From the NCBI GenBank assembly GCA_050742455.1, contig JBOGIG010000119.1, positions 1 to 5,883 of the forward strand: a DNA stretch of 5,883 nucleotides, given 5' to 3'. The stretch's first letter is position 1. Each line of letters starts with the position of its first letter. The position numbers were made by a program, and so were the translations under genes. Positions 1 through 5,353 of the stretch are shown here, piece after piece. The notes beneath the pieces were generated by a model. The model had not been told where the DNA came from. It ran no database searches and worked only from the letters and a program-made list of their open reading frames with translations. The stretch is from JBOGIG01 sp050742455 (lineage in GTDB: Bacteria; Actinomycetota; Acidimicrobiia; Acidimicrobiales; JBOGIG01).

Positions 1-63
1 GCACTCGCCAAGACCGGACCCCCGCCACGGGCCATCAACCGAGCCTTCAACCAGCGTCGCTAG
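1..63 (+). CDS. Possible C-terminal end of an unidentified upstream gene (partial)
   Basis: Frame 1 is open from the first base and ends at TAG (61-63). It gives 20 residues ending in ...RAINRAFNQRR. About three quarters of its codons end in G or C, as in the real genes here, and its strand and position fit a gene entering from the left. The piece is too short to assign to a family, and frame 2 is also open across it. I infer a gene tail mainly from codon use; chance is a real alternative. Confidence 0.3.
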   Translation, partial: ALAKTGPPPRAINRAFNQRR

Positions 64-134
64 GCGCGGGGTTCTAGGTGAGGCAACGAATCACCGTTGG
101 CGCGGGGTTTGACTTGAGGCAACAGGCCTTCGCC
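63..134. repeat. Imperfect direct duplication, period 36 bp, two copies
   Basis: Copy 1 begins at 63 and copy 2 at 99. Both start GGCGCGGGGTT, and both have TGAGGCAAC at the same offset (79-87 and 115-123). Over the first 25 positions 21 match; the last 11 of each 36-bp unit do not. The pair fills most of the leader between the possible upstream stop codon (61-63) and the DsbA-family start at 189. It could be a local duplication or a paired regulatory site. No function can be read from it. Confidence 0.5.
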
Positions 135-188
135 CCAAAGGGTGACATCAATTGCCGCTCCACCCGCCCGCGGCGCTACTTTGACCAT

Positions 189-875
189 ATGGTCGAACCC
201 AGGCAAGTCGAGTTCTTCTTCGATCCAATCTGCCCATGGGCCTACCAGACGTCCATCTGGATCAGAGAGGTTTCCGCTGCCAACGGACTTGCGATCGACT
301 GGCGCTTCTTCAGCCTGGAGGAGATCAACCGTCCCGAGGGCAAGAAGCACCCTTGGGAGCGGCCCTGGTCCTACGGCTGGTCCCTCATGCGGGTGGCGGC
401 CCACCTACGCCGCAAGGATCCGGACCTGGTCGACCGCTGGTACCAGGCCGTCGGCCGGGCCATCCACGAGGAGGGTCAGCCGGCCTTCGAACCGGAGGGT
501 GCACAAGCCATAGCCGACGAGTTGGGCCTCGGCCCCACCACCGTGGCCGACGCCATCGCCGATCCAACGACCCACGACGACGTGCACGCCGACCACGATC
601 GGGTGACATCACAGCACAATGCCTTCGGGGTTCCCATCTTGGTCTTCCCCGGACACCCGGCGTTGTTCGGTCCAACAGTGATCCCAGCGCCTCGGGCTAC
701 TGAAGCCATGGCCTTGTGGCGGGTGGTGACGGCTTGGCTGGAGGTTCCCGGCCTCTACGAGATCCAGCGTCCCAAGACCGCCCAGGACATGGCCACGATC
801 AGCGAGGCCTTCGAACCCTACCTACGGAGCCGCAAATGGCAAAGCATCCAGAACCAACCCCCGCCCCCGCGATGA
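189..875 (+). CDS. DsbA-family thioredoxin-fold oxidoreductase, Rv2466c-like, single-cysteine CPWA site
   Basis: This 228-residue cytoplasmic protein has a DsbA/2-hydroxychromene-2-carboxylate isomerase-type fold. An N-terminal strand (VEFFFDP, residues 7-13) leads to the active-site motif C15-P-W-A18, then a helical insert (about 60-140), then the cis-proline loop FGVP (P149) and LFGP (159-162). From memory, the order and the tail (LFGP..PAPR...LW, then GLYEIQRP) match mycobacterial Rv2466c, a mycothiol-dependent reductase with CPWC. Here the second cysteine is alanine and C15 is the only cysteine in the protein. A dithiol mechanism is therefore excluded, and a monothiol or mycothiol-adduct role, or isomerase-like chemistry, is more likely (inference). 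I chose ATG 189 because the conserved strand follows at once; the frame is open back to a GTG at 78, but those 37 residues look non-coding. No clear Shine-Dalgarno is visible. Its stop overlaps the next start (ATGA). Confidence 0.85.
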   Translation: MVEPRQVEFFFDPICPWAYQTSIWIREVSAANGLAIDWRFFSLEEINRPEGKKHPWERPWSYGWSLMRVAAHLRRKDPDLVDRWYQAVGRAIHEEGQPAFEPEGAQAIADELGLGPTTVADAIADPTTHDDVHADHDRVTSQHNAFGVPILVFPGHPALFGPTVIPAPRATEAMALWRVVTAWLEVPGLYEIQRPKTAQDMATISEAFEPYLRSRKWQSIQNQPPPPR

Positions 876-1681
876 CAGACTCCGTGGTCGACATGCTCGA
901 CGAGGAGTGGAGCAGCATCTCGACCCTGGCCCACTCGTTGGCCGACGGGGAGTGGGCCCTGCCCACCGACTGTCCCGGATGGTCGGTGCAGGACCAGCTC
1001 TCCCATCTGTCGGCCTTCGAGAGCCAACTGCTCGGCCGGGAGGCGCCCGAACATACGGCGCCCGAGGTGGCCCACACCCGAAACCCCATCGGTGTGGCCA
1101 ACGAGAAGGCAGTGGATTACCGCCGGTCGTGGGCCCCTTCCCGGGTGGTGGAGGAGTTCGACGAGGCCACCAGGGGCCGGGTGGCGGCGCTGAGAGCGAT
1201 GACCCAAGATGACCTGAACGCCCAATCGTGGACGCCCACAGGACCCGGCACCTACCGGGACCTGTTGGCCATACGCCTCTTTGACGCCTGGACCCACGAG
1301 CAGGACATCCGCCGGGCCACCAAGCGTCCGGGGCACCTCGACGGTCCCGTGGCCCGCCATTGCCTGGAGCGTTGTGCCATGGCCATGGGCTTTGTGGTGG
1401 GTAAGAAGGCCGGCGCTCCGGAGGGTTCCACCGTCGTGTTCGACATCGGAGATCCCACCCCGGCCGTCCTGTCGATCGGCGTGGAGGCCGGGCGGGCCAA
1501 GCGGCTGGATGAGGCTCCTGCCCAGCCCACGGTTCGCCTCGTCCTGGACTTCGAGACGTTCGCCCTCCTCGGCCTGGGTCGGATCGACCCGCAACGAGTC
1601 CTGGGCACTGGCCAGGTCTCGTTCGTCGGCGACGGGGATCTGGGTAGGAAAGTGGTAGAGAACATGGCGTTCATGATCTGA
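872..1681 (+). CDS. Maleylpyruvate isomerase family (DinB-like), probably mycothiol-dependent protein
   Basis: The product has 269 residues. The N-terminal part is a DinB-like four-helix bundle with the family signature L-PTDCPGWSVQDQLSHL (about 30-46) and FDAWTHEQDIR (137-147). H45, D138 and H142 have the spacing of the His/Glu/His metal site that I recall from Corynebacterium mycothiol-dependent maleylpyruvate isomerase, with Asp in place of Glu. The C-terminal part (about 185-269) resembles the sterol-carrier-like domain of this family and ends in GQVSFVGDGDLGRKVVENM. Members use mycothiol as cofactor or thiol donor, but most have no known substrate, so I give no specific reaction. The start is ATG 872, overlapping the preceding stop as ATGA with no Shine-Dalgarno, which points to translational coupling with the DsbA-family gene. 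The frame is open further upstream inside that gene, but homology begins near 872. Confidence 0.87.
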   Translation: MTDSVVDMLDEEWSSISTLAHSLADGEWALPTDCPGWSVQDQLSHLSAFESQLLGREAPEHTAPEVAHTRNPIGVANEKAVDYRRSWAPSRVVEEFDEATRGRVAALRAMTQDDLNAQSWTPTGPGTYRDLLAIRLFDAWTHEQDIRRATKRPGHLDGPVARHCLERCAMAMGFVVGKKAGAPEGSTVVFDIGDPTPAVLSIGVEAGRAKRLDEAPAQPTVRLVLDFETFALLGLGRIDPQRVLGTGQVSFVGDGDLGRKVVENMAFMI

Positions 1682-1775
1682 GTCGGCGTTCTTGCGGCAA
1701 CTGGAATCGCCCAGGATGCAGTCGCTGGCCGAGGGTCAGGATCAACGTGCTCGGCGTTTGGTGATCAGAAAGATC

Positions 1776-1788
1776 GGAGACAGCAGTG
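1776..1788 (+). promoter_or_regulatory. Shine-Dalgarno and GTG start of the aldo/keto reductase
   Basis: GGAGA at 1776-1780 lies 5 nt before GTG 1786-1788. It decides for the GTG start, since the encoded MKYVNLGSTGLRVS is the usual N-terminus of the family. It is the clearest ribosome binding site in the window. Confidence 0.7.
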
Positions 1789-2766
1789 AAGTACGTGAAC
1801 CTTGGATCCACGGGCTTGCGGGTATCGCGCATCTGCTTGGGGATGATGAGCTACGGCAACGACAGCGAGCGCCCCTGGGTGCTGGACGAGGATGCCGCCG
1901 AGCCGATCGTCAAGGCCGGTGCTGAGGGTGGCATCACCTTCTACGACACGGCCGACACCTATTCCCGGGGCGCCAGCGAGGTGGCCACTGGCCGGTTGTT
2001 GGGCAAGTTCTTCCAGCGCGACGAGGTCGTCGTGGCCACCAAGGTGTTCATGCCCATGACGGCGGGGGAGAACGGCGGGGGTCTGTCGCGAAAGCACATC
2101 CTGTCGGCCATCGACGCCTCCCTCCGCCGTCTCGACATGGACTACGTCGACCTGTACCAGATCCATCGCTGGGACTCCCGCACGCCTATCGAGGAGACCA
2201 TGGGGGCCCTGCACGACGTGGTCCGGTCGGGGAAAGCCCGCTACATCGGGGCGTCCAGCATGTTCGCCTGGCAGTTCGCCAAGGCCCAGCACGGCGCCGA
2301 CAGCAACCACTGGACCCGGTTCGTGAGCATGCAGCCCCACTACAACCTCATCTATCGCGAAGAAGAGCGCGAAATGATCCCCCAGTGCCTCGATCAGGGA
2401 GTCGGCATCATTCCCTGGAGTCCTCTGGCCCGCGGTGTCCTGGCCGGCAATCGGACTCGAGCCGGCGGTCGGGCCACCACCCGTTCAGGGACGGACCCGT
2501 TCACCGATCATCTCTATAGCCAGCCCACCGACTTCGACGTGGTCGAGGCGGTGGCCGAGGTGGCCGCCGGGAGAGGTTTGCCCCCCGCTCAGATAGCCCT
2601 TGCCTGGCTGCTGGGGCGCCCGGGGATAACAGCGCCCATTATCGGAGCCACCAAACTGGACCACTTGGCCGACGCTTTGGCCGCCGAGCAACTGGTCCTC
2701 ACCGATGACGAGGTGACTCGGATCGAAGAGCCCTACGTCCCCCACCCCGTGCTGGGCCACTCCTAG
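1786..2766 (+). CDS. Aldo/keto reductase (NADPH-dependent, TIM barrel)
   Basis: This is a complete 326-residue aldo/keto reductase, an enzyme that reduces aldehydes and ketones with NAD(P)H in the cytoplasm. The N-terminus MKYVNLGSTGLRVSRICLG is typical. The catalytic tetrad is all present: D54 and Y59 (FYDTADTYSRG), K86 (VATKVF) and H127 (LYQIHRWD). The late barrel segments are also clear: the MQPHYNL strand, GIIPWSPLARGVLAG, and near the C-terminus the nucleotide-binding PIIGATKLDHLADAL. Length is normal for the family. It looks closest to the YajO/YakC type by general appearance, but the natural substrate cannot be told. The gene lies 104 bp after the maleylpyruvate-isomerase-family gene and has its own ribosome binding site, so co-transcription is possible but not shown. 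It is convergent with the membrane-protein gene on the other strand. Confidence 0.95.
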   Translation: MKYVNLGSTGLRVSRICLGMMSYGNDSERPWVLDEDAAEPIVKAGAEGGITFYDTADTYSRGASEVATGRLLGKFFQRDEVVVATKVFMPMTAGENGGGLSRKHILSAIDASLRRLDMDYVDLYQIHRWDSRTPIEETMGALHDVVRSGKARYIGASSMFAWQFAKAQHGADSNHWTRFVSMQPHYNLIYREEEREMIPQCLDQGVGIIPWSPLARGVLAGNRTRAGGRATTRSGTDPFTDHLYSQPTDFDVVEAVAEVAAGRGLPPAQIALAWLLGRPGITAPIIGATKLDHLADALAAEQLVLTDDEVTRIEEPYVPHPVLGHS

Positions 2767-2770
2767 ACGA

Positions 2771-2784
2771 GCCGGCTTACCGGC
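2771..2784 (+). terminator. Small GC hairpin just after the aldo/keto reductase stop
   Basis: GCCGG-CTTA-CCGGC is a perfect 5-bp stem with a 4-nt loop, starting 5 nt after the TAG at 2764-2766. No T-run follows, so it is at best a weak or non-canonical terminator. It sits in the 77-bp convergent gap where termination of both transcripts would be expected. CCGGCAGGG recurs at 2833-2841 beside the stop of the opposite gene. Confidence 0.3.
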
Positions 2785-2843
2785 AGGGCTGGTGTCCCGG
2801 AGCGGACGGGGCCAGACGAACTCGGGCCCGGTCCGGCAGGGTT

Positions 2844-3419
2844 CTAGTTGAGCTGGCGCTGAAGGGCGTAGACGGGCTGGGCCGGCGGGTTCGCCGCGTG
2901 GGGGGCGGGCAGGAAGCTCAGCTTCATCTCCCGCTCGGCGGCGTTGTTACGGATGCGGATGAGAAGGCCCACGTAGCACGCCAGGGCGACGGCCAAGACG
3001 CCGGCCAGGGCCCACATGATCCCCAGGCCCGGGACGAGGCCCAGCAGGGCGGAACCAATTGTTCCGCCGGTCAGCACCAACAGAATGTCCCGCCGCCGGC
3101 GCAATGCCTGTTGACGGCCCATCGACCGGGGACGGGGCGAACCGGCCGTCCGATACGGGGTGGACGACACAGGTGTATAGGTTCTGGACTCCGAGAATCC
3201 CGAGAATCCCGAGAATCCCGACTGGCCCGGAGCCACTGACGCCCGTCTGGTGTTGGCCGGCGACACCCCGCCGGGGGCCGTGCGCTCCAATATTCGCAGG
3301 TTGCGGTGGAAGCTGCCCACGGAGTCCTGTAGTGAGCCCTCCGCCCGACGGCGGAGAAAACTCGGGGCCAATACGGCAACCCATACGATCACGAGCAATA
3401 AGACGACCAATAGCGTCAA
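2844..3419 (-). CDS. glpR: Three-helix membrane protein, likely GlpR/SepX-type divisome protein (receptor of Glp)
   Basis: The product has 191 residues. TM1 covers about 2-19 (LLVVLLLVIVWVAVLAP) and is followed by FLRRR and a conserved-looking segment SVGSFHRNLRILE (33-45). A Pro/Ser-rich linker runs to about 105, then a basic RRRR cluster (107-110), two helices (about 111-130 and 133-155), and a tail of about 36 residues. Positive charges after TM1 and before TM2 put the linker in the cytoplasm. As I recall the family, actinobacterial GlpR/SepX proteins share this plan: W-x-A-x-L-x-P-x-xLRR after TM1, an F-x-x-x-x-R-x-L element, and a closing helix pair. The glp-like gene in the same cluster supports the call. 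The linker holds a GFS triplicate (68-76). The start is TTG 3417-3419; GAGGAG (3421-3426) is only 1 nt away, but AAGGCAGG lies upstream, and TTG at 3408-3410 is an alternative. The name must not be confused with the glycerol-phosphate repressor GlpR. Confidence 0.7.
   Translation of the reverse strand: MTLLVVLLLVIVWVAVLAPSFLRRRAEGSLQDSVGSFHRNLRILERTAPGGVSPANTRRASVAPGQSGFSGFSGFSESRTYTPVSSTPYRTAGSPRPRSMGRQQALRRRRDILLVLTGGTIGSALLGLVPGLGIMWALAGVLAVALACYVGLLIRIRNNAAEREMKLSFLPAPHAANPPAQPVYALQRQLN
3192..3221. repeat. 9-bp tandem repeat inside the glpR-like gene
   Basis: The unit CGAGAATCC occurs three times without change (3192-3200, 3201-3209, 3210-3218), followed by a partial CGA. On the coding strand each unit reads GGATTCTCG, Gly-Phe-Ser. 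The length keeps frame, so copy number can change without breaking the gene. It lies in the middle of the cytoplasmic linker. Confidence 0.9.
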
Positions 3420-3663
3420 GCTCCTCGACCTGCCTTCGTTCTAGGGGACCCTATCTGGCGGGTCGCGCACACTGGTGGATGGTCGCTTGGACCATTACTG
3501 GAACTCGGACCCAAACTTTAGACCAGGTCATCCACGCTTGCCCAAAAAAGACTCCCACCAGGCATTACGCCCCCACAGATTGCGGCTCCCGGTCGCCTCG
3601 GCCGCCGAGTTTGAGGACAGCGCATGGCGGGCCGTGGCCCAGGTCCCGCCTTCGCCAATGCTG
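3420..3663 (-). other. Gap between moaC and the glpR-like gene, with inverted repeats
   Basis: The 244 bp hold no gene, tRNA-like arm or recognised riboswitch that I can see. Three inverted repeats are visible. ATGGTC/GACCAT (3479-3495) has a 6-bp stem and 5-nt loop. GTGGATG/CATCCAC (3475-3481 and 3529-3535) spans it. GGCGGG/CCCGCC (3626-3650) lies just after the moaC stop. On the glpR strand there is a T6 run at 3543-3548. The gap may hold a terminator for moaC and a separate promoter and structured leader for the glpR-like gene, but this is inference. Confidence 0.4.
3626..3650 (-). terminator. GC inverted repeat downstream of moaC, possible terminator
   Basis: GGCGGG and CCCGCC form a 6-bp stem with a 13-nt loop (two more pairs are possible past a bulge), 13 nt beyond the moaC stop. 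No T-run follows directly on the reverse strand, so it is a weak candidate for the end of the moeA-moaA-moaC transcript. Confidence 0.25.
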
Positions 3664-4170
3664 CTAGCGGTCGGCTGGGGGCCCATCGTGAGTTTCCGGG
3701 CGCCGCCACGTTCCCGAGCGACCCCCGGTCTTCTCCCACAGGGCCAGCGCTCCTATCGTCATCGACCGGTCTGACGACTTGCACATGTCATAGATGGTGA
3801 GGGCGGCGACGGCGCACGCAGTAAGGGCCTCCATCTCCACCCCGGTGCGGTCCACCGTTTCCACCTGGGACTCGACCCCGACGTAGTCGTCCCCGATGGT
3901 GAAGTTCACGTACACCGAGCCGACCAGCAGGGGGTGGCACAGGGGAATTAGATCCGAGGTGCGCTTGGCCGCCTGGATCCCGGCGATGCGGGCCGCTCCG
4001 AGGACGTCCCCCTTGGTTATGGCGTTGCTGGCCACCTTGGATGCCGTCTCGGGTTGCATGGCGACCTGGCAGCGGGCCAGTGCCCGCCGGTGGGATGGGT
4101 CCTTGGGGGTAACGTCGACCATCCGAGCTCGGCCCAGCGGATCGATGTGGGTGAGACCGGCATCTGCCAT
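3664..4170 (-). CDS. moaC: Cyclic pyranopterin monophosphate synthase MoaC
   Basis: MoaC works with MoaA in the first step of molybdenum cofactor synthesis. It converts 3',8-cyclo-7,8-dihydro-GTP to cyclic pyranopterin monophosphate in the cytosol. The 168-residue sequence has the expected blocks in order: ARMVDVTPK (15-23), NAITKGDVLGAARIAGIQAAK (49-69), TSDLIPLCHPL (71-81), VETVDRTGVEMEALTACAVAALTIYDMCK (103-131) and KTGGRSG near the end. D128 and K131 match the catalytic Asp and Lys of E. coli MoaC, with the same numbering. The length is a few residues above the usual 160 or so, from a hydrophilic tail. The start is ATG 4168-4170, since the canonical N-terminus follows at once. It lies 16 nt after the moaA stop with no strong Shine-Dalgarno, so coupling to moaA is likely. 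Confidence 0.97.
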   Translation of the reverse strand: MADAGLTHIDPLGRARMVDVTPKDPSHRRALARCQVAMQPETASKVASNAITKGDVLGAARIAGIQAAKRTSDLIPLCHPLLVGSVYVNFTIGDDYVGVESQVETVDRTGVEMEALTACAVAALTIYDMCKSSDRSMTIGALALWEKTGGRSGTWRRPETHDGPPADR

Positions 4171-4186
4171 GTCGGCATTCTAGGCT

Positions 4187-5233
4187 TCAGCCGCCGATCT
4201 GGCTCATGCTTCTGGCCGGGCGCACGAAGTTGACCTTGCCGATCGAGTGACCGGCCCACTTTGTCGCCACCGCGGCCGAGATGGCCTGGGCCAGGTCGGC
4301 ATCGTCCCCGCCAGAGCGCATCACGGCCCGCAGGTCATGCTCGTCCAAGGCAAACAGACAGGTGCGGAACTGGCCCTCGGCGGTGATTCGCACCCTGTCG
4401 CAGTTCCCGCAAAATGGTTCCGTCACCGACGCCACCACTCCGACCTCTCCCCCTCCGTCCCGGTAGCGATAGCGAGCTGCCGGCTCGGGACCGTGCTCCA
4501 CCGCATCCAGGGGGTACTCCGAGTCGATGGCGGCGATTATTTCGGCTGAGGGCACCACCCGGTCGAGGCTCCACTGACCCTGGGCATCCAGGGGCATGAA
4601 CTCGATGAAGCGGGGCTGCAGCCCTTCTCGACGGCCGAACCGGGCAAAGTCGAGCACCTCATCGTCGTTGATCCCCCGCATCATCACCACATTGAGCTTT
4701 ATGTTGTCGAAGCCCGCCTGTTGGGCCGCAACGATCCCATCCATCACCCGGCTCAGTTGGTCCCGGCCGGTAATGGCCGCAAAACGCTCGGCTCGCAGGG
4801 AGTCACACGAGATGTTCAAGCGACCCAGCCCCGCCGCCCGCAGGTCATGGGCCAGCAATCCCAGGCTGGCGCCGTTGGTGGTCATGGCCAGGTCCACCGG
4901 AACCCCCGTTGCCGGCGTCACCAGCCGGGCCAGCTTGGCCACCAGCACCGGGAGCTGGGCCCGCACCGTAGGCTCGCCGCCGGTGATGCGGATGCCGTCG
5001 AATCCGAATCGTTCGACGCAGACCCGGGCCACCCGGGCCATCTCCTCGAAGCTCAACAGCTCGGAGCGGTCCAGCCAGTTCATTCCCTCGGCCGGCATGC
5101 AGTAGGTGCAGCGGAAATTGCACCGGTCGGTGACCGAGATCCTCAGATCCCGGACCTGGCGCCCGAAGGAGTCGATCAGCTCGGCTGGACCCGAGGGGCC
5201 AGAAGCAGGCGGAACGAACGACATACAGCCCAT
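4187..5233 (-). CDS. moaA: GTP 3',8-cyclase MoaA (radical SAM)
   Basis: MoaA uses S-adenosylmethionine and two [4Fe-4S] clusters to turn GTP into 3',8-cyclo-7,8-dihydro-GTP, the substrate of MoaC. In this 348-residue protein the radical SAM cluster motif is C38-NFR-C42-TY-C45, followed by the GGEP motif (85-88, ITGGEPTVR). The C-terminal cluster that holds GTP has C275, C278 and C292 (FCGNCDRVRIT...FRTCLF), with R280 and R282 in the GTP-binding stretch. The C-terminus is Gly-Gly (SQIGG), which the family needs for activity. The length is normal. The start is uncertain: ATG 5233 gives MGCMSFVPP and ATG 5224 is in frame three codons later. Neither has a clear Shine-Dalgarno, and a 19-bp repeat array begins 20 nt upstream. 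Confidence 0.97.
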   Translation of the reverse strand: MGCMSFVPPASGPSGPAELIDSFGRQVRDLRISVTDRCNFRCTYCMPAEGMNWLDRSELLSFEEMARVARVCVERFGFDGIRITGGEPTVRAQLPVLVAKLARLVTPATGVPVDLAMTTNGASLGLLAHDLRAAGLGRLNISCDSLRAERFAAITGRDQLSRVMDGIVAAQQAGFDNIKLNVVMMRGINDDEVLDFARFGRREGLQPRFIEFMPLDAQGQWSLDRVVPSAEIIAAIDSEYPLDAVEHGPEPAARYRYRDGGGEVGVVASVTEPFCGNCDRVRITAEGQFRTCLFALDEHDLRAVMRSGGDDADLAQAISAAVATKWAGHSIGKVNFVRPARSMSQIGG

Positions 5234-5253
5234 GTTAGGCCCGGCCGGCCCAT

Positions 5254-5327
5254 CCCCGGCCGAGCCGTGCAGCCCCGGCCGAGCCGTGCAGCCCCGGCCG
5301 AGCCGTGCAGCCCCGGCCGAGCCGTGC
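5254..5327. repeat. 19-bp tandem repeat array in the moeA-moaA gap
   Basis: The forward-strand unit CCCCGGCCGAGCCGTGCAG is present in three identical copies (5254-5272, 5273-5291, 5292-5310). A fourth copy matches for 17 bases (5311-5327) and then diverges. Each unit contains CGGC-CGA-GCCG, a 4-bp stem with a 3-nt loop that can form on either strand of RNA. The array takes up 74 of the 120 bp between the moeA stop and the moaA start. A unit length that is not a multiple of three fits a non-coding region. Confidence 0.92.
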
Positions 5328-5353
5328 CGCGCCGACCCAGCCCGGTGTCCCGC

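Noticed and set aside
109..114. TTGACT as a -35 promoter element for the DsbA-family gene
   Set aside because: No TANNNT-like -10 is found 16-19 nt downstream; the region there is GC-rich.
78..188. N-terminal extension of the DsbA-family protein from GTG 78
   Set aside because: The extra 37 residues come from the duplicated leader, have no family counterpart, and the fold's first strand starts right after ATG 189.
818..1594. Long open frame of about 258 codons on the reverse strand, opposite the maleylpyruvate-isomerase-family gene
   Set aside because: High-GC coding DNA commonly leaves the opposite strand open. The translation is of low complexity and matches no family, while the forward frame has clear family motifs.
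1765..2340. Open frame of 191 codons opposite the aldo/keto reductase
   Set aside because: It lies wholly within a well-supported enzyme gene and its start region, and the product has no recognisable domain.
2844..3419. Reading the glpR-like gene as the glycerol-3-phosphate regulon repressor GlpR
   Set aside because: The product is a membrane protein with three helices and no helix-turn-helix; the shared symbol is a coincidence of naming.
3508..3548. Reverse-strand promoter for the glpR-like gene (TTGGGC with TAAAGT)
   Set aside because: The -35 match is poor and the spacer is about 19 nt. It is a possibility only and not strong enough to annotate.
5254..5327. Iteron-type origin or a Moco riboswitch before moaA
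   Set aside because: There is no AT-rich segment, DnaA box or replication gene for an origin. The 120-bp gap is mostly simple repeats and shows none of the long conserved helices expected of the Moco RNA motif.
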